A stretch of DNA of 64,000 nucleotides from JBCBKL01 sp963922565 (GCA_963922565.1 CAWUIQ010000007.1:48566-112565), one strand, 5' to 3'. Shown: positions 25,843 to 35,035, counted from the first letter of the stretch. The notes: a model not told the origin generated them from the letters alone. A program made the numbers and translations.

Positions 25843-27711
25843 TCAGAAGATGAAATCGTCTTCGGTGATCTGATCAACGGTCGTGTTCTGAACAAGAACC
25901 GTGTTGCCCAGATCCAAGGTCAACAGAACGTCATTACCCTGCTGGGCGACACCAATGTCCCCCAACCCGGAGAAGCCAAAGTCGCTGACGTCGAACCGAT
26001 CCCGGTTATTCTGGAAATCGGTGACAACATCTTCGCTGATCGCTTCGGAGATCTCGGAGAACACGAATACGTCCGACCCACCATTGCCGGTGAATTCGTC
26101 GTTCCCCTCGCCACCCTTGAGCTTATCTGATCGGCGGCCACCGATGAGCGTGTCGTCACCTGCACCGCCATCGACCAAGCCGTTCACGCGCCCGGATGAA
26201 CCGTCAAAGGTATCGTCACCCTCCGAAAGCACCACGTTTCCGACAATGAGGCCCTTGTTGAGCACTTTGACATCACCGCCCGCGTCGCTGGCATCGATTG
26301 CGATTTCATTGGCGACGATCCGACCATGGTTGACGATTTCTCCGGCCAGGCTGACGCCGTCCTCGATCCGAATACCAACAGCGGCATCGCTGTCATTGGT
26401 CGCGAGGATGCGGCCGTGGTTGACAACATCGCCGACAAAGATCGCGTCTTCGACCCCGCTGAAGATCCGGACCCCATCACCGATGTCGTTTCCTTCCGTC
26501 GAGTCGCCGCGACCCCGGATCAGACCGTAGTTCTCTAAATGGGCTGTAACCGCATCGCCATTCTCGTCACCGGTCTGCAGAGAAACGGCAGAGCCGTCGT
26601 TGCCCCGCCCGGCGTCGATGAGGCCGGACTTGTGATTGACGATCTTGTAGTTGTCGGCCGTCCCGTCGGCATAGACCGTGCCGTTCCGCTGATCGTCGGT
26701 GCCGGTGATGCGCCCGTAGTTTTCAAGCTCGACACCTGAACCGTCGATATTCACGGCGCGGCTGTCGCTTTGAATTCGACCTTCGTTGACGATATGTGCG
26801 CTGTGCAAAGCGTTGCCGAAGTACAAGCCATCGGTTTCACCAAAGATCCGGCCGGTGTTGAGAACCTTGCCGTGAAAGCCCAGCCCGTCCGAAACCTCGA
26901 TACCACGCGCGCTGTTCGAAATGATCTGCCCGTCGTTTTTGAGATCACCCTTGAAGGATGTCCCGCCGCCTTCGACACCGGAGAACAGACGAATGCCGTC
27001 ACCGTTCGTGTTCAGGCCTTCGGGCGCCTCGCCGCGGCCGACAATGCGGCCATAGTTTTCGATCGTGGCCTCAACAGCCTCACCGGTTTCATCGCCCAGT
27101 TCGAACGAAACGCCGGCGCCATTGTTGCCGCGACCGGCATCGATCAGCCCCTCTTCATAGTTGATGACCGTGATGTCCTCGGCCTCGTTGTCGGCGTAGA
27201 TCGTGCCGTTCCGCTGATCGCCGGTTCCCAGGATTGCACCGTAGTTCAGCACGGTTGCGCCTGATCCCAGGATATCGACGGCCCGACTGTCGCTCGTGAC
27301 CTTCCCGAAGTTGGCGAGAACGCCGCTATCACCCGTCAGGCGCACGCCGTTCAGGCCGCCAGAGATAGCGCCTGCATTCAGGATGAGGGCGTTGTCACCG
27401 CTCCCGTCGACGCCGTCTTGTTCGCCTTTGACGGCCCCCCCAGGGAAAACGGCCAACAGGCCATCGTCACCTGAGATGTCCACGGCCGGCGTGGTACCAT
27501 CGGCCTGCGCCTTGCCGTAGACGAGGAAGTTGGCGTCGTCGTCGTCCAGCGTAACAACCGGGTCGTTCTTGACCGAGGTTTTGTCGCCCGGCCCCAAGAC
27601 CAGCGTCGACCCGGGACCATCGCTGTTTCGGGGCTGGTTATCTCCGCCAGGAATGATCGTGACGTCGAATGCGTCGAGAAGTTTTGAAACGAATTCGTTT
27701 GGCAATGGCAT
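25843..27711 (-). CDS. RTX calcium-binding protein with beta-solenoid of duplicated 175-residue modules
   Basis: A 622-residue protein without a classical signal peptide. Residues about 75-490 are a beta-solenoid with repeated short turns (NYGRI, NHGRI, NTGRI, NEGRI), and residues 495-550 are RTX nonapeptide-like repeats (GGAGDDTLIGG; GGEGNDEFTGNGGSD) followed by the usual C-terminal DVVTDFQNNRDRFDVSDF. RTX proteins are exported by type I secretion and fold on binding calcium outside the cell. Segments 140-314 and 315-466 are clear tandem copies with a 175-residue offset. No type I secretion genes are in the window. The first residues lack an obvious domain. It may be an adhesin or surface-layer type protein; no enzymatic motif was seen. 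Confidence 0.85.
   Translation of the reverse strand: MPLPNEFVSKLLDAFDVTIIPGGDNQPRNSDGPGSTLVLGPGDKTSVKNDPVVTLDDDDANFLVYGKAQADGTTPAVDISGDDGLLAVFPGGAVKGEQDGVDGSGDNALILNAGAISGGLNGVRLTGDSGVLANFGKVTSDSRAVDILGSGATVLNYGAILGTGDQRNGTIYADNEAEDITVINYEEGLIDAGRGNNGAGVSFELGDETGEAVEATIENYGRIVGRGEAPEGLNTNGDGIRLFSGVEGGGTSFKGDLKNDGQIISNSARGIEVSDGLGFHGKVLNTGRIFGETDGLYFGNALHSAHIVNEGRIQSDSRAVNIDGSGVELENYGRITGTDDQRNGTVYADGTADNYKIVNHKSGLIDAGRGNDGSAVSLQTGDENGDAVTAHLENYGLIRGRGDSTEGNDIGDGVRIFSGVEDAIFVGDVVNHGRILATNDSDAAVGIRIEDGVSLAGEIVNHGRIVANEIAIDASDAGGDVKVLNKGLIVGNVVLSEGDDTFDGSSGRVNGLVDGGAGDDTLIGGRRSDKLKGGEGNDEFTGNGGSDVFVFSEISEAISEDVVTDFQNNRDRFDVSDFGFSGLGDIGVAQQGNDVLLTLDLGNTVLVQNTTVDQITEDDFIF
26314..27294 (-). repeat. 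Tandem duplication inside the RTX solenoid gene
   Basis: Module A (about 26770-27294, residues 140-314) and module B (about 26314-26769, residues 315-466) share landmarks at a constant 175-residue offset: SDSRAV at 140 and 315, DQRNGT at 165 and 340, GLIDAGRGN at 188 and 363, and EGN/NGDG with R-x-FSGVE near 240 and 414. The two copies have diverged at protein and DNA level, so the duplication is not very recent. Confidence 0.8.
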
Positions 27712-27872
27712 GTCATGTTCCTCTCAAATGGATCCAAATGGAAAGAACCGTTCTTCGCTGACCGGCTCATCTATCGGACTAAGGGAGGAACGGGACAGAG
27801 CGTGAGAGCCAGCCTTGCAGGGGGCCTATTCACTTCTGTCGGTGGAACAATCAGGGAAGAGTACAGACAATT

Positions 27873-27895
27873 CTGGCGACCGTTGGGGTCGCCAG
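27873..27895 (-). terminator. Perfect hairpin downstream of the LysR gene
   Basis: A nine-base perfect inverted repeat, CTGGCGACC and GGTCGCCAG, with a five-base loop, about 40 bases after the LysR stop on the minus strand and before the RTX start. There is no long T-run after it, so it may be a weak terminator or an RNA-end structure separating the two genes. Confidence 0.45.
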
Positions 27896-27938
27896 TACCA
27901 TTCTCTAATGTCGGGACTTTGTGCCTGTTGGTCTTAAG

Positions 27939-28841
27939 TCAGGCCACTTGCCGCAGCGCAGCGGGTGCCGCGAAGGTGCGCTTGGCTGCGTTTTCAGTGA
28001 ACTTCTTTATCGTGACAACACGCGGACAGTTCCGAAGATCCTGTCTGGTGAGCAACCAGACCGGAACCCGCACCTCGAACACCGCTTCCTCAATGCGCAT
28101 CAGGTCAGATCCTTCCCCGACCAGATACGGCGGCAGGGGTACGATCCCCATGCCCGCCTCAGCCGCGTTGACTTGGGCCATCAGGCTATCGCAGGCGACG
28201 GCCGTTTCGGCATCATTGGTCAAATCCTGCAGCACGCGGTTCTGGTCCACATTCTCAAGCCGACCTGTGCCTCTGATGATCAGATGCTTTGACAATTCTT
28301 CGGGATGTTGCGGTATCGGATACTTCGCGAAATACGACCGGGACCCATAAAGATGAAACGGCACGCTCGCGACTTTCTTGCCGATGAGGTTTTCGTCAGT
28401 CGGATCCCCCATACGAAGCGCAAGATCGGCATCTCCTGCAGAGAGATTAAGCATCTCGATCGACAACATCAGTTGAATGTCGAGTTCCGGGTGCTGCCGT
28501 TTGATGTTCCGAAGCCGGGGTACCAGCCAATGTGCCCCCAAACCTTCCGGCGCCGTTAGCCTGACGTGACCGCCAACCTGATCGCCTGCGGCAGCGATAC
28601 GATCCGAAATACAACGCGCCGCTCCGGCCATCTGCTCGGCCTTGTCGTATATCGCATGCCCCAAATCGGTCAGTTCGTAACCTTGGTTCAAACGGTTGAA
28701 CAAGCGTGCACCAAGGTCGTTTTCAAGGTCCTTTATGCGTCGGCCTACTGTCGGTTGGGAAACACGCAAAACACGGGCGGCCTGGGTCAGGCTCCCTGCC
28801 TTTGCAACCGCATGAAAGAATCTTACCTCGTCCCAGTTCAT
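27939..28841 (-). CDS. LysR-family transcriptional regulator
   Basis: A 300-residue LysR regulator starting MNWDEVRFFHAVAKAGSLTQ, with the helix-turn-helix completed by VLRVSQPTVGRRIKDLENDL and the wing YELTDLGHAIYDKAE. The effector domain begins near residue 90. MNWDEVRFF starts are typical of the subgroup found in alphaproteobacteria without adjacent metabolic target. The ATG at 28841 is preferred over an upstream extension of 41 codons that lacks family similarity. It lies upstream of the RTX solenoid gene on the same strand, separated by a hairpin, so control of that gene is possible but not indicated. Confidence 0.92.
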   Translation of the reverse strand: MNWDEVRFFHAVAKAGSLTQAARVLRVSQPTVGRRIKDLENDLGARLFNRLNQGYELTDLGHAIYDKAEQMAGAARCISDRIAAAGDQVGGHVRLTAPEGLGAHWLVPRLRNIKRQHPELDIQLMLSIEMLNLSAGDADLALRMGDPTDENLIGKKVASVPFHLYGSRSYFAKYPIPQHPEELSKHLIIRGTGRLENVDQNRVLQDLTNDAETAVACDSLMAQVNAAEAGMGIVPLPPYLVGEGSDLMRIEEAVFEVRVPVWLLTRQDLRNCPRVVTIKKFTENAAKRTFAAPAALRQVA

Positions 28842-29057
28842 GACGTTTCTCCGCTCAAAAATGTCATTGGCTGCCGGGTGTCGAAATCCGGTTTTCCGCT
28901 TTGTGCTGTCAAAATTGATAAATCCTGCCCGACCGAGGCACTTGTGACGTCGGTCACGGCTCACGCTTTTGTGTGCCAGATGCCTTCGGATCCGCGGTTC
29001 TAACTTCTTTGATCCGTTCCGGTCGTCAGTTTGGGTAATGCCAGCGCTGTTTGTGTT

Positions 29058-30179
29058 TCAGGCAGTGTGGAGGTTCCAACTCGTCCAGGCGGACGTTGAA
29101 AGACCCGCTATCGCCTTGGTCCAAGCCTGAACCATCAAATTGCGCGATGCGTCCGGGGTAATCTGGGACAAAGTCTCCGTCTGTCCTGAGGCGAAGAGAT
29201 CGATCACCGCTTGTTGCACTGCTCGGTTGCGAGGAAGGGCGCCATGAGCCACCCCCGGTGCATACCATCTTGCGACGCCGGCAAGATGGCTGGTCTGCCA
29301 GGGTACGCGGCCATCGCCTGCGCCAGTGGTCAGGATGTGCAAGCCGGATGCCGTGGCCTTCAGGCCGATCGGCGTTGCGGCAGCCTGGCCAGAGATCATC
29401 ACTATGCGCCCTGCATCCTCTTTCCGCAGAATCATGTCCTGTCTCAGGGTCTGCGCGGCTTGAAGCGCCTCCTTTGGTGGAGGTGTCCACCCGGCTGGCG
29501 TTGCTGCTTCCAGTGGCTCCCATGAATGCGGCTGCAGATAGTCCGTGCCCCAACCGGAGGGCAGCAGCTCAAGAAACCCGGGCAGTTGGCCGAGCAAGGC
29601 AAGCGTTGATGCGGCGGCTCTTGATCCAACACAGGTCCGCAACGTCCTGATCAAAGGACCATGCCCAAGCAGAGTCCGCACAATCGACATTGAGCCGCCA
29701 TTGGGTGTCCCGAGCATCGTCAGCAGCGCACCGGATTTGGCATTGCACAAACGTTCCCACGTGTCGCGATGCCGCGCGATCATGACTCGGGCAAGCATCC
29801 CGCCCATTGAATGGCCGAGCAAACGAATGGGTTGGTCCGATCCTTTCAGTCTGGACAATACCAGCCGGACAGCTTGATCGAGATGACGCGCCTCATCGGC
29901 CAGAGAGCGGCGCCAATCATAGGCAAACTCGATGACATCAGCTGTTTGGCGCAAGCGGGCTGACAGCGCGGTGTAGGGTCCGTTCACCAGACCCAATGGC
30001 AGAATGCCGGGACGATCAATAGCGAGGTGTGTCGCTCCACTCGCAATGAGGCTGAGCGGCGATGGCCAGACCTCGCGCCGGTCGCAAACCAGCCGGCTGC
30101 CCATCAATCCGGGCAGCAAAAACACGACAGGCCGCTTGCCCGAAATGGCTTGAATTTGTGAATAAATATCTTGCCGCAT
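29058..30179 (-). CDS. LCAT-like alpha/beta-hydrolase (lipase/acyltransferase)
   Basis: A roughly 373-residue cytoplasmic alpha/beta-hydrolase. It has the oxyanion strand VVFLLPGLMGSRLVCDRREV, a DWRRSLADEARHLD segment, the nucleophile elbow IRLLGHSMGGMLARVMIARH and TMLGTPNGGSMSI, which together match lecithin:cholesterol acyltransferase-type hydrolases. A candidate catalytic Asp lies in TTGAGDGRVPWQT and His in PGVAHGALPRN. No signal peptide is seen. Start is set at the ATG at 30179; a GTG at 30194 is possible. Its neighbours on the left are LysR and RTX genes; on the right a 522-base spacer leads to the dehydrogenase. Membership in the SARP-regulated group next door is possible but unproven. 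Confidence 0.78.
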   Translation of the reverse strand: MRQDIYSQIQAISGKRPVVFLLPGLMGSRLVCDRREVWPSPLSLIASGATHLAIDRPGILPLGLVNGPYTALSARLRQTADVIEFAYDWRRSLADEARHLDQAVRLVLSRLKGSDQPIRLLGHSMGGMLARVMIARHRDTWERLCNAKSGALLTMLGTPNGGSMSIVRTLLGHGPLIRTLRTCVGSRAAASTLALLGQLPGFLELLPSGWGTDYLQPHSWEPLEAATPAGWTPPPKEALQAAQTLRQDMILRKEDAGRIVMISGQAAATPIGLKATASGLHILTTGAGDGRVPWQTSHLAGVARWYAPGVAHGALPRNRAVQQAVIDLFASGQTETLSQITPDASRNLMVQAWTKAIAGLSTSAWTSWNLHTA

Positions 30180-30701
30180 CAATCCCGGCCCCACTTTTTA
30201 CAATCACTGCGCCGCCAGATGGCGGCAGGCGCCGGACAGTCGGAGCAAACTCCAACCATCCGGTTACCGTTCAACACGGGACCAAGTACCCAATCGCCTG
30301 ATGCTCGCCAGGGAGCCGAAACCGATTCACGTCCAAAGACGCTGCCCCGGGAATTGAGGCCACTCACGGAATATGCCTGTAATTGGCTTTCGGTTCCGAC
30401 GCCCTGGTTCCTTTTGAGCGTGACTTAACCTTTGGTCAGCCAAGGCCCCAAAAACAGCTCGTGAGGGTGATTTGCGGGAAAATTTGCGATTTTTTAACGA
30501 TTAATAACGCTGGCCGTCTTTGCTGACGCCGTGTTGCGGCAAATCGGCGGTGGCAAACTGGCGAAATCGTTAACAAACTCGGTCCAGCGTTCGACGGCAA
30601 TGGCCAGCTGCTCCCAAACGTCATCGTGTTTCGGAAGGCCAAGGTTCTATGCCGCGCCCAAGCGCCGCCAGTGTTGACCCGATTTAGTCGTCGGGCCGGG
30701 G
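30180..30701. other. Long intergenic region with inverted repeat TTAACGATT / AATCGTTAA
   Basis: This 522-base interval separates the LCAT-like gene from the end of the dehydrogenase gene. No convincing gene is seen. An AT-rich stretch near 30481-30510 contains TTAACGATT (30494-30502), and its reverse complement lies at 30565-30573. The 9-mer TTTAACGAT at 30493-30501 also occurs at the edge of the SARP-type box at 36384, so a degenerate regulator site for the lipase gene is conceivable. Confidence 0.35.
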
Positions 30702-31772
30702 CTATGCTTCGATTATGGCCGAAAGGATCGCCGCCTCTGCGTCCTTGGTGTCCGCCGTGCCGGCCAGATCCCGCGTCCGCGTGTCCGCCCGTTCTATGCT
30801 GCGTTCGATAGCTTGGATCAGGACGTCGGCCGCTTGGGTTTCGCCCAGATGGTCGAGCATCATCGAGGCGCTCCAGACCGCAGCGATCGGGTTTGCCACC
30901 CCTTTCCCGGCGATATCGGGTGCCGATCCGTGAACTGGTTCGAACATCGAAGGGTGCGTGCGTTCCGGATTGATGTTGGCCGAGGGCGCGATCCCGATGG
31001 AGCCTGCGACGGCCGGACCCAGATCCGACAGGATATCGCCGAAGAGGTTGGATCCGACGACCACATCAAACCAATCGGGGTGCTGAACGAAATGGGCCGT
31101 AAGGATATCGATATGAAACTGGTTGGTTTCGATATCCGGATGCCGGGCCGATGCTGCCGCGAAGCGTTCGTCCCAGAATGGCATGGTGTGCACGATACCG
31201 TTCGATTTAGTGGCCGAGGTGACAAGCCGCCGGGGACGGGTCGCTGCCAGCTCAAAGGCATAGTCCATGATCCTATCGACGCCGCGCCGGGTAAAGATCG
31301 CCTCTTGGATCGCGACCTCGTGATCGGTGCCGTGGTAAAGCCGTCCGCCTGCCTCAGAGTATTCGCCCTCAACGTTTTCGCGCACGACGATGAAATCGAT
31401 GTCTTCGGGACCACGGCCTGCAAGCGGGCTTTGCACCCCGCGAAGCAGGCGGACCGGCCGGATATTGGCGTATTGATCCATCTGCCGCCTGATCGGAATG
31501 AGCAATCCCCAAAGCGAGACGTGATCGGGCACCCCGGGCCATCCGACAGCGCCGAGATAGATCGCGTCGTGGGCGCCCAGGCGGTCCATCGCGTCGTCGG
31601 GCATCATTGCGCCGGTTTCCTCGTATCGCTTGCAGGACCAGTCAAAAACTTCCCACTCGACCGCAAAGCCAAACTTGTCGGCAACCGCCTCGACGGCCCG
31701 CTGCCCGACAGGAATGACCTCTGTCCCGATCCCGTCTCCGGGAATGGTCGCGATACTGTAACGATTGGTCAT
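30702..31772 (-). CDS. ttuC: Tartrate dehydrogenase / D-malate dehydrogenase-type beta-decarboxylating dehydrogenase
   Basis: A 356-residue member of the isocitrate/isopropylmalate dehydrogenase family. MTNRYSIATIPGDGIGTEVI is the NAD-domain start, IRPVRLLRG the substrate-binding arginine strand, DFIVVRENVEGEYSEAGGRL the tartrate/D-malate-type signature, and FGDILSDLGPAVAGSIGIAP with FEPVHGSAPDIAGKGVANP the metal and adenine-binding part. These enzymes oxidise tartrate or D-malate using NAD+ and a divalent metal. It is divergent from the S8 gene, sharing a 184-base control region with a SARP-type box. No tartrate transporter or LysR activator is adjacent, unlike the usual ttu arrangement, so the physiological substrate is open. 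Confidence 0.9.
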   Translation of the reverse strand: MTNRYSIATIPGDGIGTEVIPVGQRAVEAVADKFGFAVEWEVFDWSCKRYEETGAMMPDDAMDRLGAHDAIYLGAVGWPGVPDHVSLWGLLIPIRRQMDQYANIRPVRLLRGVQSPLAGRGPEDIDFIVVRENVEGEYSEAGGRLYHGTDHEVAIQEAIFTRRGVDRIMDYAFELAATRPRRLVTSATKSNGIVHTMPFWDERFAAASARHPDIETNQFHIDILTAHFVQHPDWFDVVVGSNLFGDILSDLGPAVAGSIGIAPSANINPERTHPSMFEPVHGSAPDIAGKGVANPIAAVWSASMMLDHLGETQAADVLIQAIERSIERADTRTRDLAGTADTKDAEAAILSAIIEA

Positions 31773-31867
31773 TGGAACATTTCTCCGGAAAGGTCGTTGA
31801 GTACTGGATAGACCGTGGTTGCATATGCAATTGCAGTTGGCTTGCGTGCTTAAGCCGACCGCCCGTC

Positions 31868-31890
31868 TAGATCGTGATTAGATCGTCAAA
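31868..31890 (+). promoter_or_regulatory. SARP-type direct-repeat box upstream of the S8 gene
   Basis: AGATCGT occurs at 31869-31875 and again at 31880-31886, an 11-base period, with GATT between the copies and CAAA following. It lies 70 bases before the S8 start and about 96 bases before the divergent dehydrogenase start. The same element, 20 of 22 bases identical and in the same orientation relative to the gene, lies upstream of the PAP2 gene at 36384-36405. Confidence 0.7.
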
Positions 31891-31956
31891 ATCCCCCAGC
31901 TTTCATTGACCTGAACGGTAAACAGATGGTTGCCTGCAGGAAAGGGGGACTGATCT

Positions 31957-33912
31957 ATGGTCAAAGAATCTGGCATTGATCCAACGGATCCATATCTCGA
32001 TTGGGCATTCTTTCTGCAGGATCGTGACAAAGCGCGGACATTCGAAGGCGAGCCTTGGGAACCGGTTCTTGTTCAACCTCTGACCGACCGGTTCTTTGCC
32101 GAAGCGGAAGAAGACGAAAACATCCTGGTGGATCCCTACGAACTGGAGCTGGGCAAACTGCTGCGGGAATACGCGGGCAGGCTGGCGCCGATCTTTATTT
32201 ACCGCGTCCGGGGATATGCCCGTCTTGATGCACTCTACGAGGTGCTGTTGCGTGGCCTGCCGTCAGAGAAGTCAAAGGGCAAGACAGCCTTTGCTGCCAA
32301 AGCCGAACCGCCATTGCTGGCCGTCATAGATGATGGTCTTGGCTTTTTGAACGAGCGCTTCCAACGAATGGAAGCAGGCGGCATGCAGACGCGGGTCGAG
32401 GCGATATGGATCCAGTCGGTCAAGCAGAATACGCCACCCTATGGCCCCTTCGGCGGAATGATCTTCGGGCGGGAATTGAGCAAGGCCGATATTCAGGCCC
32501 GTATCGGTCGCCCGGATGAAAGGCGGGCCTACAAAGAGCTGAACGAACCGGTCTTTGCCGCCGATACGGTGCGAACGGTCGAGCAGGCTGAAAGCCACGG
32601 CACCCACATCATGGATCTGGCGGGAGGTGGTGACCCTTACGACCCGACTGATCCCATGCGGGATGTCCCGGTTGTTGGTGTTCAGCTTCCGCCGCAGATC
32701 GTTGACGATACATCCGGCATGCGCATGGTCCCGCATATCATGCAAGCGATGCACTGGATCCTCTTCAAGGCGATCCAGCTGGGCAAATTCCATGTTGTCG
32801 TAAATCTGAGTTTTGGCGTGACAGCAGGGCCCAAGGACGGGACCAGCCTGTTCGCCACCCACACCGAGTTCCTGATCAATATCGCGCAGCTTTTCGGCAT
32901 CCGGCTCGACGTAGTGGTCCCGTTTGGCAACGACTTTGAAAGCCGCCAGGTCGCTTCGATCGATGCGCCGGTCGAGGAAAAGGTCGCTCTGGATATGCAT
33001 CTGCCGTCTGACGATCGGGCGCCAAGCTATGTCGAAATCCGCCCCGAAGGAGATCCGGCGGATCTGGGTATCGGGTTCGAAGCGCCGGATGGGGCAAACA
33101 TATCGATCCAGGCGCTACCTGCGAACACGTTTCGCGACATCGTCCATCGGGGCAGCGTGGTTGGGCGGGTCTACCATATTCCATCTGTTCTTGGCCGTGA
33201 TCCCTATTTGATGGTCGCCTTCGCACCGACTACGCCCGTTCTCGATGATGCACTTCCGGTAAACGGCCAAGGTCCGCTTGTGCAGGCCGGGTTGTGGCAG
33301 ATCGTGCTGGCCAACAGCGGCGCGCAAGCAGTGGCGGTACGGCTCGAAATCCAGCGGGGCGATACAATGCCCGGCTATCGTTTGCGCGGGCGGCAATCCT
33401 ATTTCGTCGATCCCCACGGATATGAATACGACATGGGCGATCCGCCTCCGACCGGGGTCGGCAATGAAATGAAAACAAAGGATTACAGTCGCCTCGGGGT
33501 TGGCGCTTACGTCACCCATCAAGGGACCAACAGCGCGTTTACCGTGGTTAACGGGGTTGGGGACCAGTTCCATACGGTCGGCGGTGCCTTCCTGCGGAAG
33601 ATTGATCCGACCGTACCGCTTGCCGATCAGGACGATGCGGTTCCGGCCCAGTATACTTCCTATAACACTCGACCGGGCAGAGGAGATGTCACAGCCGGTG
33701 CTCGCAGTGACCATAACCGGGCACTGCCGGGCCTGCTCGCATCTGGTGTCTTGTCCGGCAGCGGTGCCCGTTTCAGCGGATCCAGCGCAGCAGCCGCAGT
33801 GGTCAGCCGCCATCTGGTGGTTCCCGGTAGTGCCGGTGGGTTCGAAGATGCGAATGCGCCGGGTCGGTTGCCGGAACAGATTTTGCGCGGATCGCCGGAG
33901 CCACGGGACTAG
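31957..33912 (+). CDS. Subtilisin-like (S8 family) serine protease, cytoplasmic, with large insert
   Basis: A 651-residue protein with an S8 catalytic set in order: Asp in LLAVIDDGLGF (D125 or D126), His214 in ESHGTHIMDLAGG, oxyanion-hole Asn325 in VVPFGND, and Ser610 in RFSGSSAAAAVV. About 285 residues separate Asn and Ser instead of the usual short distance; this insert is beta-rich (HLPSDDRAPSYVEIRPEG onward) like the beta-sandwich found in some large subtilases. There is no signal peptide or propeptide of the usual kind, so it probably acts in the cytoplasm or is released by an unknown route. The start has AAAGGGGG five to ten bases before it. A SARP-type box lies 70 bases upstream. The N-terminal 115 residues are unassigned. 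Confidence 0.85.
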   Translation: MVKESGIDPTDPYLDWAFFLQDRDKARTFEGEPWEPVLVQPLTDRFFAEAEEDENILVDPYELELGKLLREYAGRLAPIFIYRVRGYARLDALYEVLLRGLPSEKSKGKTAFAAKAEPPLLAVIDDGLGFLNERFQRMEAGGMQTRVEAIWIQSVKQNTPPYGPFGGMIFGRELSKADIQARIGRPDERRAYKELNEPVFAADTVRTVEQAESHGTHIMDLAGGGDPYDPTDPMRDVPVVGVQLPPQIVDDTSGMRMVPHIMQAMHWILFKAIQLGKFHVVVNLSFGVTAGPKDGTSLFATHTEFLINIAQLFGIRLDVVVPFGNDFESRQVASIDAPVEEKVALDMHLPSDDRAPSYVEIRPEGDPADLGIGFEAPDGANISIQALPANTFRDIVHRGSVVGRVYHIPSVLGRDPYLMVAFAPTTPVLDDALPVNGQGPLVQAGLWQIVLANSGAQAVAVRLEIQRGDTMPGYRLRGRQSYFVDPHGYEYDMGDPPPTGVGNEMKTKDYSRLGVGAYVTHQGTNSAFTVVNGVGDQFHTVGGAFLRKIDPTVPLADQDDAVPAQYTSYNTRPGRGDVTAGARSDHNRALPGLLASGVLSGSGARFSGSSAAAAVVSRHLVVPGSAGGFEDANAPGRLPEQILRGSPEPRD

Positions 33913-33949
33913 GCCCCGATCGCCGGAAGAGTGTTCCGAACCGGCGTCG

Positions 33950-35035
33950 TTACGCCAGGACGCTTTCCACCGGTCGCCGCAACGACATGGGCAGGGCGGG
34001 GGCGCGGCCAAAGCGTACAATGAGGTCTGGCCGGATGTCCGGCATCCCAAGCCAACTCGCGAATTCGGCCCTGACGGCTGGCACCTCGACCGGTTGATTG
34101 ATGTGGGCGTTTCGAATGCCCATGGTCGTAGCCTGCAACGCAAATCGTTCGAAACTGCGGCCCACGTTGATCCAATGCTCCGGGTCGGCCCGGTCTCCGA
34201 TGAACACGGCTATGCCTGCTGATGATCGGATTTGATCCCGATAATTGGTATTTTCGGTGTCCTTGGTGAAAAAGGCCCGAAACATCGGCCCACCAAGCCA
34301 TTCTGGGACAACCGGGTTTCCTGAACAGGCGCTAAAAAGCCCATCTCCGCTGGCGATTGCGCGGCTCGGGCTGAACCTGATCCATTCGCGCAGTTCATCG
34401 ACGAAAGCTGGGTCATCCATCTGCGCGCTGTTGCCTTCGACCACGAGGTCAAGAATGGCCTCACGGTCTGGTTCATCGGTGAAGAACAGCACTGAAACGC
34501 CGTCTTGCCGCGCTGCACCTTGCAGCGTTTCGATCTCTGATGCTGCAAGCGGCTGGCCGTCAAAGATCGAACGAGTGGATTGGCGAAGGGGTATGGCCTG
34601 ATAGAGGCTGTCATCCGACGGTGGGCCTTGATCAAGCATGATATCGATCGATGGTTCTGCGTCGGTGTTGATCAATACCTCAGCCATGCGCCCATGGGCC
34701 CCCGCGGCCTGGATCAGGTTCTCTGCAGCACAGCCAAGGCTGACGAAAAGATGGTGGTCGTCGGGATCGACGACCTCGGTCCGGCGTGCGTAATCAGGCA
34801 AGATGCGGATGCTGTTACTGCCAAGAAGGAAACTCCACGGCTGGGTATTATGACCGTTGGCCGCCAGTGTTGCCATCCGAACGAACTCCACAAGATCCGG
34901 ATCGGACTGGATGAGCTGGCGCTGGTATGCCAATTCCTCGTCATATTTGTTCAGCCTCGGCCACAGGCCATAGCCCAGGCCGCCGATGGCAGCAGCCCAC
35001 AGGCCCGAAACCATGAATTGTCGGCGGGAAATCAT
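33950..35035 (-). CDS. Tat-exported nitroreductase-like protein
   Basis: A 361-residue protein whose N-terminus MISRRQFMVSGLWAAAIGGL is a twin-arginine signal, so it is exported folded with its cofactor. The body is nitroreductase-like (Acg type): LAANGHNTQPWSFLLGSNSI is the FMN-binding start, PLRQSTRSIFDGQPL the central part and GRSFERFALQATTMGIRNAH the second FMN-contacting helix. The known Acg-like proteins have lost some catalytic parts and may store or sequester flavin. Start at 35035 was preferred over 35047. It lies between the S8 and PAP2 genes, convergent with S8 and same-strand with PAP2, 134 bases after the PAP2 stop, so it may be read through from the PAP2 promoter. Confidence 0.83.
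   Translation of the reverse strand: MISRRQFMVSGLWAAAIGGLGYGLWPRLNKYDEELAYQRQLIQSDPDLVEFVRMATLAANGHNTQPWSFLLGSNSIRILPDYARRTEVVDPDDHHLFVSLGCAAENLIQAAGAHGRMAEVLINTDAEPSIDIMLDQGPPSDDSLYQAIPLRQSTRSIFDGQPLAASEIETLQGAARQDGVSVLFFTDEPDREAILDLVVEGNSAQMDDPAFVDELREWIRFSPSRAIASGDGLFSACSGNPVVPEWLGGPMFRAFFTKDTENTNYRDQIRSSAGIAVFIGDRADPEHWINVGRSFERFALQATTMGIRNAHINQPVEVPAVRAEFASWLGMPDIRPDLIVRFGRAPALPMSLRRPVESVLA

Noticed and set aside
26326..27264. Plus-strand open frames within the RTX solenoid gene
   Set aside because: They mirror the duplicated minus-strand gene and show repeats only because the coding strand does; no ribosome sites or motifs.
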